64,000 bases of DNA. Source: Hufsiella arboris. GTDB lineage: Bacteria > Bacteroidota > Bacteroidia > Sphingobacteriales > Sphingobacteriaceae. This document shows, in pieces, positions 1 to 7,943 of the stretch (positions within the stretch are counted from its first letter, which is position 1; each line of letters starts with the position of its first letter). Both the position numbers and the translations under genes were made by a program. Location: NCBI RefSeq assembly GCF_009834875.1, contig NZ_WVHT01000002.1, positions 62,001 to 126,000 of the forward strand, in the 5' to 3' direction. The notes below the pieces were generated by a model. The model saw only the letters and a program-made list of their open reading frames with translations. It was not told the origin of the DNA and did not search any database.

Positions 1-202
1 CCCAATTTCGCCATTGCAATTCCGCAGGAATAGGTGATTTGTAATTAGGTTCAAGTATTTCCTTCTCCTTGTCTTTATCATCAAAAAGTTTTAGAAATAT
101 CATCCAGCCCAACTGTTCTATGCGTTGTGCATCACCGCTCAAGCCCGGATCTTTTCGGAAAATATCTCTGATTGATTTTATTATTCCTCCTATGTTGCTC
201 AT
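1..202 (-). CDS. hsdM: Type I restriction-modification DNA methyltransferase subunit HsdM, N-terminal part
   Basis: The first 67 residues can be read before the window edge cuts the gene. They contain an IEQLGWMIFLKLFDD stretch, typical of the HsdM N-terminal helical domain that precedes the N6-adenine methylase domain. HsdM together with HsdS methylates the recognition site and forms the core of the restriction complex. The ATG lies in an ATGA overlap with the stop codon of the upstream 124-aa gene, which implies translational coupling. The methylase motifs and any hsdS gene lie outside the window. The family is called from this short N-terminus only, but the position behind hsdR makes it secure. 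Confidence 0.85.
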   Translation of the reverse strand, partial: MSNIGGIIKSIRDIFRKDPGLSGDAQRIEQLGWMIFLKLFDDKDKEKEILEPNYKSPIPAELQWRNW

Positions 203-573
203 TTCAATTTATATTTTGAATAATTGGTATTGTCTTTCCAGAAATCATAACAGGCATTCATTTGACCAATTTCAAAAGATATGTCAGCCTTTAATTTCTT
301 CCAATTTCCAAATCCTAATTCCTCGCTTAATTTGTAAAAACCATCTCCTTGATAATTGTCTCCTTTACTAATTACCAATGAACTGATGAGTGGTCTGCCA
401 TTCTCATGTTCGTAAACAGAAATCTCACCTAATATTCTGCCGATTTCAGCTCTAGCATATTCAGATTCTCTCATTACTAAACCAAGTTTACATTGGTCTG
501 ATAATTCCTGGTATGTAATTGTTTTACCACTACGAGCAATTTCAACTAAATATGTTCTTACTCTTTCGTTCAT
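199..573 (-). CDS. Small protein between hsdR and hsdM, possibly with an alkyltransferase-like winged helix
   Basis: This 124-aa protein starts 3 bp after hsdR and overlaps hsdM by 4 bp, so it is co-translated with the restriction subunits. I do not recognise it as a named family. Its sequence has the layout of the O6-alkylguanine-DNA alkyltransferase DNA-binding domain: GKTITYQEL near residues 16-24 resembles Ada GETVSYQQL, and a later VISKGDNYQGDGF resembles the Ada VVRGDGTLSGYRW turn. The catalytic PCHR motif is absent (PLISSLVI occupies that position). If this reading is right, it is a non-catalytic DNA-binding protein, perhaps modulating restriction. It has no signal peptide or membrane segment and should be cytoplasmic. 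The gene is certain from tight packing; the fold is inference. Confidence 0.8.
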   Translation of the reverse strand: MNERVRTYLVEIARSGKTITYQELSDQCKLGLVMRESEYARAEIGRILGEISVYEHENGRPLISSLVISKGDNYQGDGFYKLSEELGFGNWKKLKADISFEIGQMNACYDFWKDNTNYSKYKLK

Positions 574-576
574 AAA

Positions 577-2970
577 TTATGCTATATTATATAGTTCGTT
601 TTCTAATTCTTTGATGGCTCTTTCGTACTCTTCACGACTACCAAACGCTTTGATGATTTCAGTTACCGAACCAAACTCATTTATGGGTGGAACAGTTAAG
701 ATTTGAATATTCTCAATGTTTTCGATGCCTTGATCAGCATATTTGTCGAGTAACGCTTCTAATACTTTTCGAGCTTGGTCGCCATATTTGGTAAAGTAGT
801 TACGTTTTTTCACTCCGTTTGCTCTTTCCTTTCTTGTCATTGGTGGCTGGTCATACGCAACGTGGCAGATTAAATCAAATAAATCTACTTGCTTGTCAAC
901 GGCTTCATACAATGCTTCCACCATTACACCTTGTTCTACCAATTCCGCAATGATTGCTTCTTTTCGATCTGAACCTTTCCACTTGTTTAGAAAATCATCT
1001 AAGGAGGAAAACTGCTCTTTGATGATTTCCTTGGTGTGGTCTTTAAGACTTGTTGTGATGGGTTTTCCATGTTGGTCAAAATGTAATTCCCGACTAATCA
1101 AAACCGAAACATCAACACCATTTACATAGACCTTTCGCCTTGGTTCATTTACAGTTGATGGCGGAAATTCTTGTTCAGGATAACGAATTTCTGGTGGAGT
1201 AACTTCGATTTCTTCCCCTGTTTCGATATCGATGATTGGTTCTGCGTTTTCTTCCTCTTCGTCAATAATATCTCCTAAGTCAGTTGCCTCTGTAACAGGT
1301 TTGATTCTTATTGGGTCACCATCAAATTGAGGGTCAGCAAAAAGGTCTGTTGCATTTCTGAAATCTAAAATGGTAAAATACAGTTTCCCATATTCCTCAT
1401 TAATTCTTGTACCTCTACCGATGATCTGTTTGAACTTGGTCATTGAATTGATATTGGAATCCAACACAATCACTTTACAAGTTTGAGCATCTACACCCGT
1501 GGTCATCAACTCGGAAGTAGTTGCAATAACAGGATATTTTTCTTCGGGATTGATGAAGTTGTCCAACTCTCGTTTCCCCTCGTCATTGTCACCTGTAATC
1601 TGCATTACATATTTGTAATTCTCGACAACCAAGTCCGCGTTATGTCTTGATAATGCGGTTCGCATACGTTCAGCGTGGTCAATGTCCACACAAAACACAA
1701 TGGTTTTTGCAAAACGGTCGTAACCCTTCAAAAACTCACTTAGTTTTTTTGCAACGGTATTTGTTCTTTCTTCAATTACTAAATTTTTATCAAAGTCCCT
1801 CCGGTTATAAATTCGGTCTTCAATTTCGTTTCCATCTTTGTCGGTTTTTCCTTGCTCTGGCCGCCAACCTTCTGTATCTACATTCAATGCAATACGCACC
1901 ACACGATAGGGGGCCAAGAAACCGTCATCAATCCCTTGTCTCAAAGAATAGGTATAAACAGGATCGCCAAAATATTCTGAATTACTCGCTTCGCTAGTTT
2001 CCTTTGGTGTTGCGGTCAAACCTATATGTGTAGCCTTTTGAAAATAGGTTAAAATCTCCCTCCAACTGCTGTCGTCCTTTGCACTTCCTCTATGGCATTC
2101 GTCAATTACAATCAGGTCGAAGAAATCCCTTGAAAATTGTTTGTAAACATTGGCCGCTTCATCTGTTCCTGAAAGTCCTTGATAAAGTGCCAAGTAAATT
2201 TCAAAACTCTTATCGATCTGCCTATGTTTTACGACAGTCATTTTATCCTTGAAATGTTTGAAGTCTCCTCTGCGTGTTTGGTCGATTAAGGCATTTCGGT
2301 CTGCTAAAAAAAGAATGCGTTTTTTTGCTCCGCTTTTCCAAAGTCGATGGATGATTTGAAAAGCGGTATAAGTTTTTCCTGTTCCTGTTGCCATAACCAG
2401 CAAAATCCTGTTCTGCCCATTGGCAATGGCTTCAACTGTTCTGTTTACAGCAATTTGTTGATAGTATCTTGGTTTGCGGTTACTACCATCAAAGTAATAG
2501 TCTTGTGAAACAATTTTCTCTGCTTGAGGTGTTTCAATGCCTTTATACTTTTTGTATTTCTTCCAAAGGTGTTCGGGAGTTGGAAACTCGTCTAAACCAA
2601 TGTCAGTTTCAATATTTCCGTCCGTTGCCGTACGATCGTGAAATAAAAACCCATCTCCATTACTGCTGAATACGCAAGGAATATCTAATATTTTAGCGTA
2701 GTCTAACGCCTGCTGAATACCTGATCTTATGGAATGACTGTTGTCTTTCGCTTCAATAATGGCAATGGGAATATTCGGCTTGTAATAAAGAATATAGTCA
2801 GCTCTTTTCCCTTTTCCTCTTGCTGTCAATTTACCCCGAACAAAGATTTTACCATCAGTGAAAGACACTTCCTCTAATAGCTGAACGTGTTTGTCCCAAC
2901 CTGCTTTTTCAAGTGCAGGGGTGATAAACTTGGTACAAATATCTCTTTCCGATAAAGTCTTTTTGTTCAT
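577..2970 (-). CDS. hsdR: Type I restriction enzyme R subunit HsdR
   Basis: HsdR is the ATP-driven translocase and nuclease of a type I restriction complex. The N-terminus carries a PD-(D/E)xK-type nuclease signature, with D58 and EAK at 73-75. A superfamily 2 helicase core follows: Walker A (ATGTGKT, ending at residue 200), DECH box at 290-293, LTATP motif, and a late IIGRGTRI motif. The C-terminal 200 residues match the EcoEI R-subunit type. At 797 aa the length suits that class. It starts 7 bp after abiEii and leads by 3 bp into the 124-aa gene, so it is part of one five-gene defence operon. All key motifs are present and the gene looks functional. Confidence 0.95.
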   Translation of the reverse strand: MNKKTLSERDICTKFITPALEKAGWDKHVQLLEEVSFTDGKIFVRGKLTARGKGKRADYILYYKPNIPIAIIEAKDNSHSIRSGIQQALDYAKILDIPCVFSSNGDGFLFHDRTATDGNIETDIGLDEFPTPEHLWKKYKKYKGIETPQAEKIVSQDYYFDGSNRKPRYYQQIAVNRTVEAIANGQNRILLVMATGTGKTYTAFQIIHRLWKSGAKKRILFLADRNALIDQTRRGDFKHFKDKMTVVKHRQIDKSFEIYLALYQGLSGTDEAANVYKQFSRDFFDLIVIDECHRGSAKDDSSWREILTYFQKATHIGLTATPKETSEASNSEYFGDPVYTYSLRQGIDDGFLAPYRVVRIALNVDTEGWRPEQGKTDKDGNEIEDRIYNRRDFDKNLVIEERTNTVAKKLSEFLKGYDRFAKTIVFCVDIDHAERMRTALSRHNADLVVENYKYVMQITGDNDEGKRELDNFINPEEKYPVIATTSELMTTGVDAQTCKVIVLDSNINSMTKFKQIIGRGTRINEEYGKLYFTILDFRNATDLFADPQFDGDPIRIKPVTEATDLGDIIDEEEENAEPIIDIETGEEIEVTPPEIRYPEQEFPPSTVNEPRRKVYVNGVDVSVLISRELHFDQHGKPITTSLKDHTKEIIKEQFSSLDDFLNKWKGSDRKEAIIAELVEQGVMVEALYEAVDKQVDLFDLICHVAYDQPPMTRKERANGVKKRNYFTKYGDQARKVLEALLDKYADQGIENIENIQILTVPPINEFGSVTEIIKAFGSREEYERAIKELENELYNIA

Positions 2971-2977
2971 GATATCG

Positions 2978-3781
2978 TCACAGCTTAATTTGTTTTAGTT
3001 GTCTCAGAGCCTCTCTTTCTACTTTGTCAAATTCAGGTAAGTCTTTTATCTGTTCACTCATGGAGCTTTTCCAACGGCCTTTATATTGCGGCAGACGTTC
3101 CACTAATTTCTTAGGAAAATCAGCGGCGTTTAATCCTTTGCTTGCGCATTTCTTCTTGAACTCATCTAAGTAAAAATCAGCTTCCATTCCATGCTCGACC
3201 AATAAATACCAGATATCGTAGAAATCCCTTGCTGCCATACGCTGCATTACAGAGCGTAGCTTTTCGATCAATACTTCTTCGAGTGGATAACATAGCAGAT
3301 CATATTCTTCTAAATCAGTATAATCAATAAAAGCAGCGTTTAAGACAGGTTTAAATTCAAGTTTTTCGCTTCTTGAAATATCTACTTTTACCCGTTTATT
3401 ATTGCCTTGTCCACCCAATGGCCCTACATAACTGATATAGAAGTTTATTCCACCATCTTCATGCTCATTATTATCGATTATGTCAAGGGGAATATTTGCT
3501 TCGTCCCGGATATATTCAAATGCTTCTTTAAACCATGCAAATATTTGCTCATTGGTAATTTCGTTGTTCAACAATGTGAAATCAAGGTCTTCTGAAAACC
3601 TGTAGTCGGGAAAATAGATTTTCTTTAATACAGTGCCACCTTTGAATGCCATGATGTTTGAAAGCTGGTCATGTTGAGACACACCTTTTAATATCCAGGA
3701 AAGAATATAGTCTTTCTCTATCTGCTGGTCACGAACACCGACTTCTCTTGCTTTTTGCTGTATTCCTCCGGGCTTAATCAT
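2978..3781 (-). CDS. abiEii: AbiEii-family nucleotidyltransferase toxin (type IV toxin-antitoxin)
   Basis: This 267-aa protein has the AbiEii/AbiGii nucleotidyltransferase signature: GGT at residues 48-50 and RFSEDLDF at 61-68, with D65 and D67 as the likely metal-binding pair. Members of this family are toxins that transfer nucleotides, for some members onto tRNA, and cause abortive infection when phage disturbs the balance with the antitoxin. Its start overlaps the stop of abiEi by 4 bp (ATGA), the classic AbiE layout. Unusually, the operon continues into hsdR after only 7 bp. The family call is firm; the substrate is not predictable from sequence. Confidence 0.9.
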   Translation of the reverse strand: MIKPGGIQQKAREVGVRDQQIEKDYILSWILKGVSQHDQLSNIMAFKGGTVLKKIYFPDYRFSEDLDFTLLNNEITNEQIFAWFKEAFEYIRDEANIPLDIIDNNEHEDGGINFYISYVGPLGGQGNNKRVKVDISRSEKLEFKPVLNAAFIDYTDLEEYDLLCYPLEEVLIEKLRSVMQRMAARDFYDIWYLLVEHGMEADFYLDEFKKKCASKGLNAADFPKKLVERLPQYKGRWKSSMSEQIKDLPEFDKVEREALRQLKQIKL

Positions 3782-4599
3782 GTGTAAATAGCTGATTTAA
3801 TAGTTTCTGTTTCCAGATTTTGCTGAATGCCCCACCTGCTTATCATTTTTCCTGACTTAGGTAGTTCAGTATCTAATAAAACATAAGAGGCCGTCTTTTC
3901 TTTTAATAATTTTTCTATAATCGGATTATTAATTTCTAACAGCTCCAAGAGAAAGCCAAGCCGCTTAATAACCGCCTGTGAATTAAACCTTTTAGCGTAT
4001 TCCAGCAGCTTGTCAAATTTAATTTGATTTGCAGAAATACCGATTGCTCTTGCAATTTCAACGATGCCTCCTGCATAATCAGGCTTAAAAAGGCAGTCGA
4101 TTACTGTCTTTTCAAGATCTGAGCATTGCACTTTATGAAAGTTGTCAATCCAAATCTTTTTCATACCAAAGAAGTGATCTGGATTATGGTATATAAACTG
4201 AAAGGGAACGTTTTTAATCTTAATTACTGAAGGCCTAAGCTGTTTGGAAACTACAATTTGCTCCTTTAGTGATGGCTGTGTAATCAAATTATGAATTTGC
4301 AACGCAGAATAGTAGCCAATATAATATTGGGCATCTTTTACAATAAATTCCGGTATTAGGTGCCAGTCGGGCATAAATGTTTCAGCATCCTGTTCGTAGG
4401 GTATAATATAATAAACTCCCTCTTTTAAGCGCATTAAAAGCCCCCTTTTGGTCATATCACTGAGTAATTCCTTTACTGCGCTTTCGCCTGATTCAGGTAA
4501 AGCTTTAAAAGCCTCTGCATAACCAAAGCAAAACCTGTCCTGTTCATTAAAATATGACAGAAGTTCATTAGATTGCGTAGAGATATACTTATTTCTCAT
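3778..4599 (-). CDS. abiEi: AbiEi-family antitoxin and autorepressor
   Basis: A 273-aa protein of the type IV antitoxin AbiEi family. The first ~70 residues look like a winged-helix domain (AVKELLSDMTKRGLLMRLKEGVYY), and the remainder is the conserved domain with DLEKTVIDCL near residue 160. AbiEi proteins neutralise AbiEii without stable contact and repress their own promoter by binding inverted repeats. Two closely related palindromes lie just upstream (4609-4625 and 4696-4712). It is the first gene of the defence operon, so its repression could set the level of the toxin and of the type I restriction genes together. Confidence 0.88.
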   Translation of the reverse strand: MRNKYISTQSNELLSYFNEQDRFCFGYAEAFKALPESGESAVKELLSDMTKRGLLMRLKEGVYYIIPYEQDAETFMPDWHLIPEFIVKDAQYYIGYYSALQIHNLITQPSLKEQIVVSKQLRPSVIKIKNVPFQFIYHNPDHFFGMKKIWIDNFHKVQCSDLEKTVIDCLFKPDYAGGIVEIARAIGISANQIKFDKLLEYAKRFNSQAVIKRLGFLLELLEINNPIIEKLLKEKTASYVLLDTELPKSGKMISRWGIQQNLETETIKSAIYT

Positions 4600-4608
4600 A
4601 GTTGAATG

Positions 4609-4625
4609 GTCAGGTTAAACCTGAC
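4609..4625. promoter_or_regulatory. Palindromic operator candidate IR1 upstream of abiEi
   Basis: GTCAGGTTAAACCTGAC is a perfect palindrome with 7-bp arms around TAA. It begins 10 bp upstream of the abiEi start codon. It matches the core of the palindrome at 4696-4712 at 15 of 17 positions. AbiEi proteins studied elsewhere bind paired inverted repeats in their own promoters, so this is the likely autoregulatory site. Confidence 0.6.
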
Positions 4626-4683
4626 TACAATGATATGAAAAATAATCTTACTGATATACAAATAGAGCTATTTTTTTTGTAAA

Positions 4684-4724
4684 CGTAGCTATTTAGTCAG
4701 GATAAAGCTGACTAAATAGCTACG
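4684..4724. promoter_or_regulatory. Long palindrome containing operator candidate IR2 upstream of abiEi
   Basis: Two 17-bp arms (4684-4700 and 4708-4724) are perfect reverse complements around a 7-bp centre. The inner 17 bp (GTCAGGATAAAGCTGAC, 4696-4712) repeats the IR1 sequence, with centres 87 bp apart. Neither strand has a T-tract after the stem, so an intrinsic terminator for the mobilization genes is less likely than an operator. The outer arms extend well beyond IR1, so the site may also serve another protein. Confidence 0.55.
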
Positions 4725-4771
4725 GAACGTAATTTTAATTGCGAATACACTGTATTTGCAATTCTCTGCAA

Positions 4772-5329
4772 TTATTCTCCTTCAGAACTTTCTGAATCGA
4801 CATAAGCCTTCTCCATCAGCCTTTTTACTTCTTTGCCATTATTATTATATATATAGTTCCACGACTTCCTTATGCGGTCGTTTTCAATCTGTTCCAGCTT
4901 GATCTCCTTCTGGTTGTCACTGTAATGGATACCCCACTTATAAAGATTGGTGAGAAAGAGCATAATAGTCAGCCACAAAAACCAACGGCTGAAAACCACT
5001 TTGTAAAACAGCTTGGCATCCTGCTCAGGAAATAGGAGTATCTGGAATTTCCTGACAATACTTTTCGGTTGTGTGCCGATCATTAGCTTTACATCAGCAA
5101 AGCCCTTTTGCACAATCTGTTGAATGGGCTTGGTATCGGTTGTTACCGAAACGGATTTAGGATTATCCAGTTCTTGCGTAAAATTATCAACCTTGCTACC
5201 GATAGAATTAACGGCAGCTACGAGATTGTTAATGGTTTGATTGGTGGTTTTCTGTTCCTGGGTAAATTCTTCCAGCACCAATCCCAATGTTTCTTTTTCG
5301 ATCTGTTCATTTTTTCCTGTAGTGTCCAT
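4772..5329 (-). CDS. Mobilization-region protein with one transmembrane segment
   Basis: This 185-aa protein has a polar, probably coiled N-terminal half (residues 1-90), a single membrane segment near residues 115-133 (FLWLTIMLFLTNLYKWGI) and a charged acidic C-terminus. It lies 17 bp downstream of the relaxase gene in the same direction and is presumably co-transcribed. I recognise the context, since such proteins follow relaxase genes in Bacteroidota mobilizable elements, but not a function. A role tethering the relaxosome to the membrane or to a coupling protein is only a guess from topology and position. Confidence 0.75.
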   Translation of the reverse strand: MDTTGKNEQIEKETLGLVLEEFTQEQKTTNQTINNLVAAVNSIGSKVDNFTQELDNPKSVSVTTDTKPIQQIVQKGFADVKLMIGTQPKSIVRKFQILLFPEQDAKLFYKVVFSRWFLWLTIMLFLTNLYKWGIHYSDNQKEIKLEQIENDRIRKSWNYIYNNNGKEVKRLMEKAYVDSESSEGE

Positions 5330-5346
5330 AATAATGCGTTTTAATA

Positions 5347-6360
5347 TTATCTGTTTACTTGTATTGTTGGCCTTTTACCTTTTTTCTTAGCCTCTTTGAT
5401 AAGTTCAGGATTGATATAATCCACCCCGTATTCAGGTTTTAGTAATTCGTATAAGATGCTGGAAAGCTGTTTTTCAATCATTCCAAAGGATTCTTGTACT
5501 TCCTGTTTATGCTCCTGCACCGATGCTTTTAAGTAAGTCATGGATGGTTTATTACCGTCTGCCTGTCTTTGCTGCTTGGCCTTGTTTATTTCCAGTTGCT
5601 GCTTGATACTTAAAATCCTATCAATCTTTGACAACGAAAAACCAACCGCGCTGCCCTTAATCTTTACTTTTTTATCGTCGATAAAGGAAATACCCCTGCC
5701 TTTGATAACCTTATAGCCCAATGCCTGCATCTGCTTTTCAAAGGCGGAATAGAGGCTTACTTTCTCTAAGGTCTGCCGGATATCCTCCTTTAACCGTTTC
5801 TTGCGCTGGTCGTGGCGGGGCAATAGCCTGTCCTTTGGTGAAAGAAACGCACGGGGACTTAATACCTCTTGCAAGTTGTATTGCTTCTCCAAGCTCCGGC
5901 AAAGGCTGGCCATGCGTTTATAACTGTTGCTGTCGCTGGCAACCTTACCGTCAAACCCTACACGGTTAGCTGCAATATGGATATGCTGCTCTTTGGTGTC
6001 CTTGTGCAGCACGCAGATATACTGGTTCTCTGCCACGCCAAACGCTGCGGCGCAAGCCCTGCCAATTTCCATAAGCTGCTCTTTGGTCAGCGTTTCGCCC
6101 GGAGCCAGCCGCAGGGATAAATGCAGTACAGGTTTCTCGACCCGCCTGCTTAATTTCTGAACGTCCTTAAACTGCTGGGTCAGTTCATGCTTGTTGCCAA
6201 AGCACTTATTGTATTCCAGTACTTCCGCACGTTCCCTGTGCTGCAAATGATCCTGCATGGAAAGCTCCTGTTTCTGCTGCTCGGACAGTTCCTTTTTATC
6301 TTCCAGACAGTAGCTGATACAGTGATAAAAAGACGCCCCTATTGATACATGCCCTATCAT
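5347..6360 (-). CDS. Relaxase / mobilization nuclease (MobA-like)
   Basis: A 337-aa relaxase. The metal-binding signature HKDTKEQHIHIAANR is visible at residues 119-133, with H119, H126 and H128 as the likely ligands. A candidate nicking tyrosine is Y50 in VLEYNKCFGN. Relaxases nick oriT on one strand and pilot it into a recipient through a conjugation channel supplied by another element. The C-terminal ~150 residues are basic and of lower complexity. Its start overlaps the stop of mobC by 4 bp, and an oriT-like region lies upstream of mobC. Length and motif are consistent with an intact protein. Confidence 0.92.
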   Translation of the reverse strand: MIGHVSIGASFYHCISYCLEDKKELSEQQKQELSMQDHLQHRERAEVLEYNKCFGNKHELTQQFKDVQKLSRRVEKPVLHLSLRLAPGETLTKEQLMEIGRACAAAFGVAENQYICVLHKDTKEQHIHIAANRVGFDGKVASDSNSYKRMASLCRSLEKQYNLQEVLSPRAFLSPKDRLLPRHDQRKKRLKEDIRQTLEKVSLYSAFEKQMQALGYKVIKGRGISFIDDKKVKIKGSAVGFSLSKIDRILSIKQQLEINKAKQQRQADGNKPSMTYLKASVQEHKQEVQESFGMIEKQLSSILYELLKPEYGVDYINPELIKEAKKKGKRPTIQVNR

Positions 6361-6737
6361 TGTAAATAGCTTTTAATCTGTACTGCAATCTCTTTTAGCT
6401 GGCCTGACTGTACCTTTAATTCTGCACGCTCCAACGGGCTTAATTCATCCGTACCATTCCGCTTTTTAGCGATCTGGTTAAGGTTGGCACCCATGTGGTT
6501 GAGCGCAGCTGTAAGGTTTAAAACTTCCTTTGGTAATGCCTTATCCCGCCTGTCAATTTTTCCGGTCAGCCCGATTTCCCGCAGGTATTCCGAAACGGAA
6601 AGGTTGGCACTTTTGGCTCTGGCCTCAATTACCTTGCGCTCGTAGAGCGTGCATTTAATTGCCATGAGCTGGTCTTTTTTAACGGCTTTTTTAGGTCTGC
6701 CGCCTTTGTTCTTTGTAATAACATTCTGCTCCTCCAT
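6357..6737 (-). CDS. mobC: MobC-type relaxosome accessory protein
   Basis: This 126-aa basic protein begins with a GGRPKKAVKK tail, followed by a ribbon-helix-helix-like segment (residues ~24-55) and a conserved helical region with ALNHMGANLNQIAKKRN, typical of MobC/BmgB mobilization proteins. Such proteins bind oriT and help the relaxase open it. It is translationally coupled to the relaxase by an ATGA overlap. Direct repeats and an inverted repeat immediately upstream (6761-6847) are its likely binding region. Confidence 0.88.
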   Translation of the reverse strand: MEEQNVITKNKGGRPKKAVKKDQLMAIKCTLYERKVIEARAKSANLSVSEYLREIGLTGKIDRRDKALPKEVLNLTAALNHMGANLNQIAKKRNGTDELSPLERAELKVQSGQLKEIAVQIKSYLQ

Positions 6738-6760
6738 AATCTTCCTCCTCTTTATTTTTT

Positions 6761-6847
6761 GAATGCGATAGCATGAAAAAAATCCCTCATCGAATGCGAT
6801 AGCATGAGGTGAGCCAGCGTTTTGGTTTTACCAAAACATAGCTGGCT
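6761..6847. other. Candidate origin of transfer (oriT) between primase and mobC
   Basis: Two perfect 16-bp direct repeats, GAATGCGATAGCATGA, lie at 6761-6776 and 6792-6807 (31-bp period), each with an internal ATGC/GCAT inversion. They are followed by a hairpin at 6812-6847 whose arms are AGCCAGC+GTTTTGGT and ACCAAAAC+GCTGGCT, with a 3-nt loop and a 3-nt bulge. Iterons beside an inverted repeat directly upstream of mobC and a relaxase gene are the usual build of an oriT. The nic site cannot be located from sequence alone. Confidence 0.6.
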
Positions 6848-6857
6848 ACCCAAAACG

Positions 6858-7795
6858 TCAAAAAGACCTTCCAATCTTCTGACTTTGCTTTATGTCCGGC
6901 TGCTTTTTCACAAACCAATCGTTTAAGTCCTTATGATTGCTGTATAAATGGCTCTGGTCTTTGTACAGATACTGGTTCCACTTTAAGGCTTCCTGAGTGC
7001 AATTAATGCCTGCCTTGTCCCTGTCCAGATAAAGGTTTACCTGCTCATGATTTTCCATCATGTTGCGTGACTTTTCAAAGAAGGAAAGGGAATTGAGCAC
7101 CAGAAAATTTGTCAGGGGTTCTCCCGCTTTATGGATCATAGTCCGGTAGGACAGGTAGTTGAAAAAGCCTTCAAATACATCTAATAACTTACTTCCGTTA
7201 TCTATAAAAGTGGTGTCCTTTGGCGAACTGCTGCCCTTGAAGTTTTGGCTTCTTAGCTCATAACCTCCGGCGTTGTTCTGAAAACCGATGACCGTTTGCT
7301 TTTTGCCGTACAAAAGAAAGTCCACCTCCCGGCAGAACCGGCTCGCAATGTCCTGCGGTATGTTCCGTTTTTGCAGGTAGTCCAGTAATGATTTATCCGC
7401 CAGTACCCGGCTCCCCAAAATGACGATTTTACTTTCAGGGTTTTCTTTCTTTTCACCAGCAGAGAGATTTTGGATATTGTGCGACTGGCTTGTTTGCTGT
7501 TGCGGGTGAAAAGAAAAAGTAGGCACTGCCCGTCCTGATAACCGTCGCAATAAATCGGCAACGCTACATTTGAAATACTGCGTACCGAAGTCTATCAAGT
7601 TGCCGCCTTTACCTGTAGCATGGTCATACCACATGTTTAGTTTACGGTTTACCTTAAAAGAAGGTGTTTTCTCCTCTCTTAATGGCGAGAGATACCAGTA
7701 ATCCTGATTGGTTACTTTTGGGGCTGATGCCCTAACGAGGCGAGATAATCGACCAGATCAATCTGCTTTGCCCCGCTGCATGTGAGCTTTTCCAT
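6858..7795 (-). pseudogene. Frameshifted Toprim-domain primase-like gene
   Basis: The gene starts at 7795 (MEKLTCSGAKQIDLVDYLASLG) and runs into a stop at about 7717. The conserved continuation QDYWYLSPLREEKTPSF is found in another frame, followed by WYDHATGKGGNLIDF and a Toprim core with VFEGFFNYLSY and LYLDRDKAG. One extra base in the CCCCAAAAG run (7716-7724 region) would restore a single frame of about 312 codons. Intact relatives are primase-like proteins carried with mobC and relaxase genes in Bacteroidota mobile elements, thought to prime the transferred strand. An assembly error in the homopolymer is possible. Translation from the internal ATG at 7634 would give a 258-aa product lacking the N-terminal region. 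Confidence 0.8.
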
Positions 7796-7827
7796 ATACT
7801 TATTTCTTTATTGGGTTATGCAATAGA

Positions 7828-7878
7828 AAAGCGGCTGCAAGCACGGGTTATTAAACCGCAATGCTTGCGAGCCGCTTT
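7828..7878. repeat. Long hairpin (16-bp arms, one bulged base)
   Basis: AAAGCGGCTGCAAGCA at 7828-7843 pairs with 7862-7878, with one unpaired G at 7869. The 18-nt loop holds a further GGTT/AACC inversion. Neither strand has a following T-tract, so it is not an obvious terminator. It lies 33 bp upstream of the primase-like gene and could be a recombinase or replication protein site. Confidence 0.55.
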
Positions 7879-7943
7879 AAATCCATTAAGAATAAGTTCG
7901 AAATTTGTACAGGCAGGGCGACAGATAGCGATATCAAAAGAAT

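Noticed and set aside
4684-4758. Shared AAATAGCTAC between the abiE palindrome and the ArsR operator at 14742-14758 as evidence of cross-regulation
   Set aside because: Ten shared bases of AT-rich palindromic character are expected by chance, and the rest of the sites differ in structure.
7253-7561. 102-codon alternative frame within the primase-like gene
   Set aside because: It overlaps the Toprim region that has clear motifs in the other frame. It is not part of the frameshifted gene.
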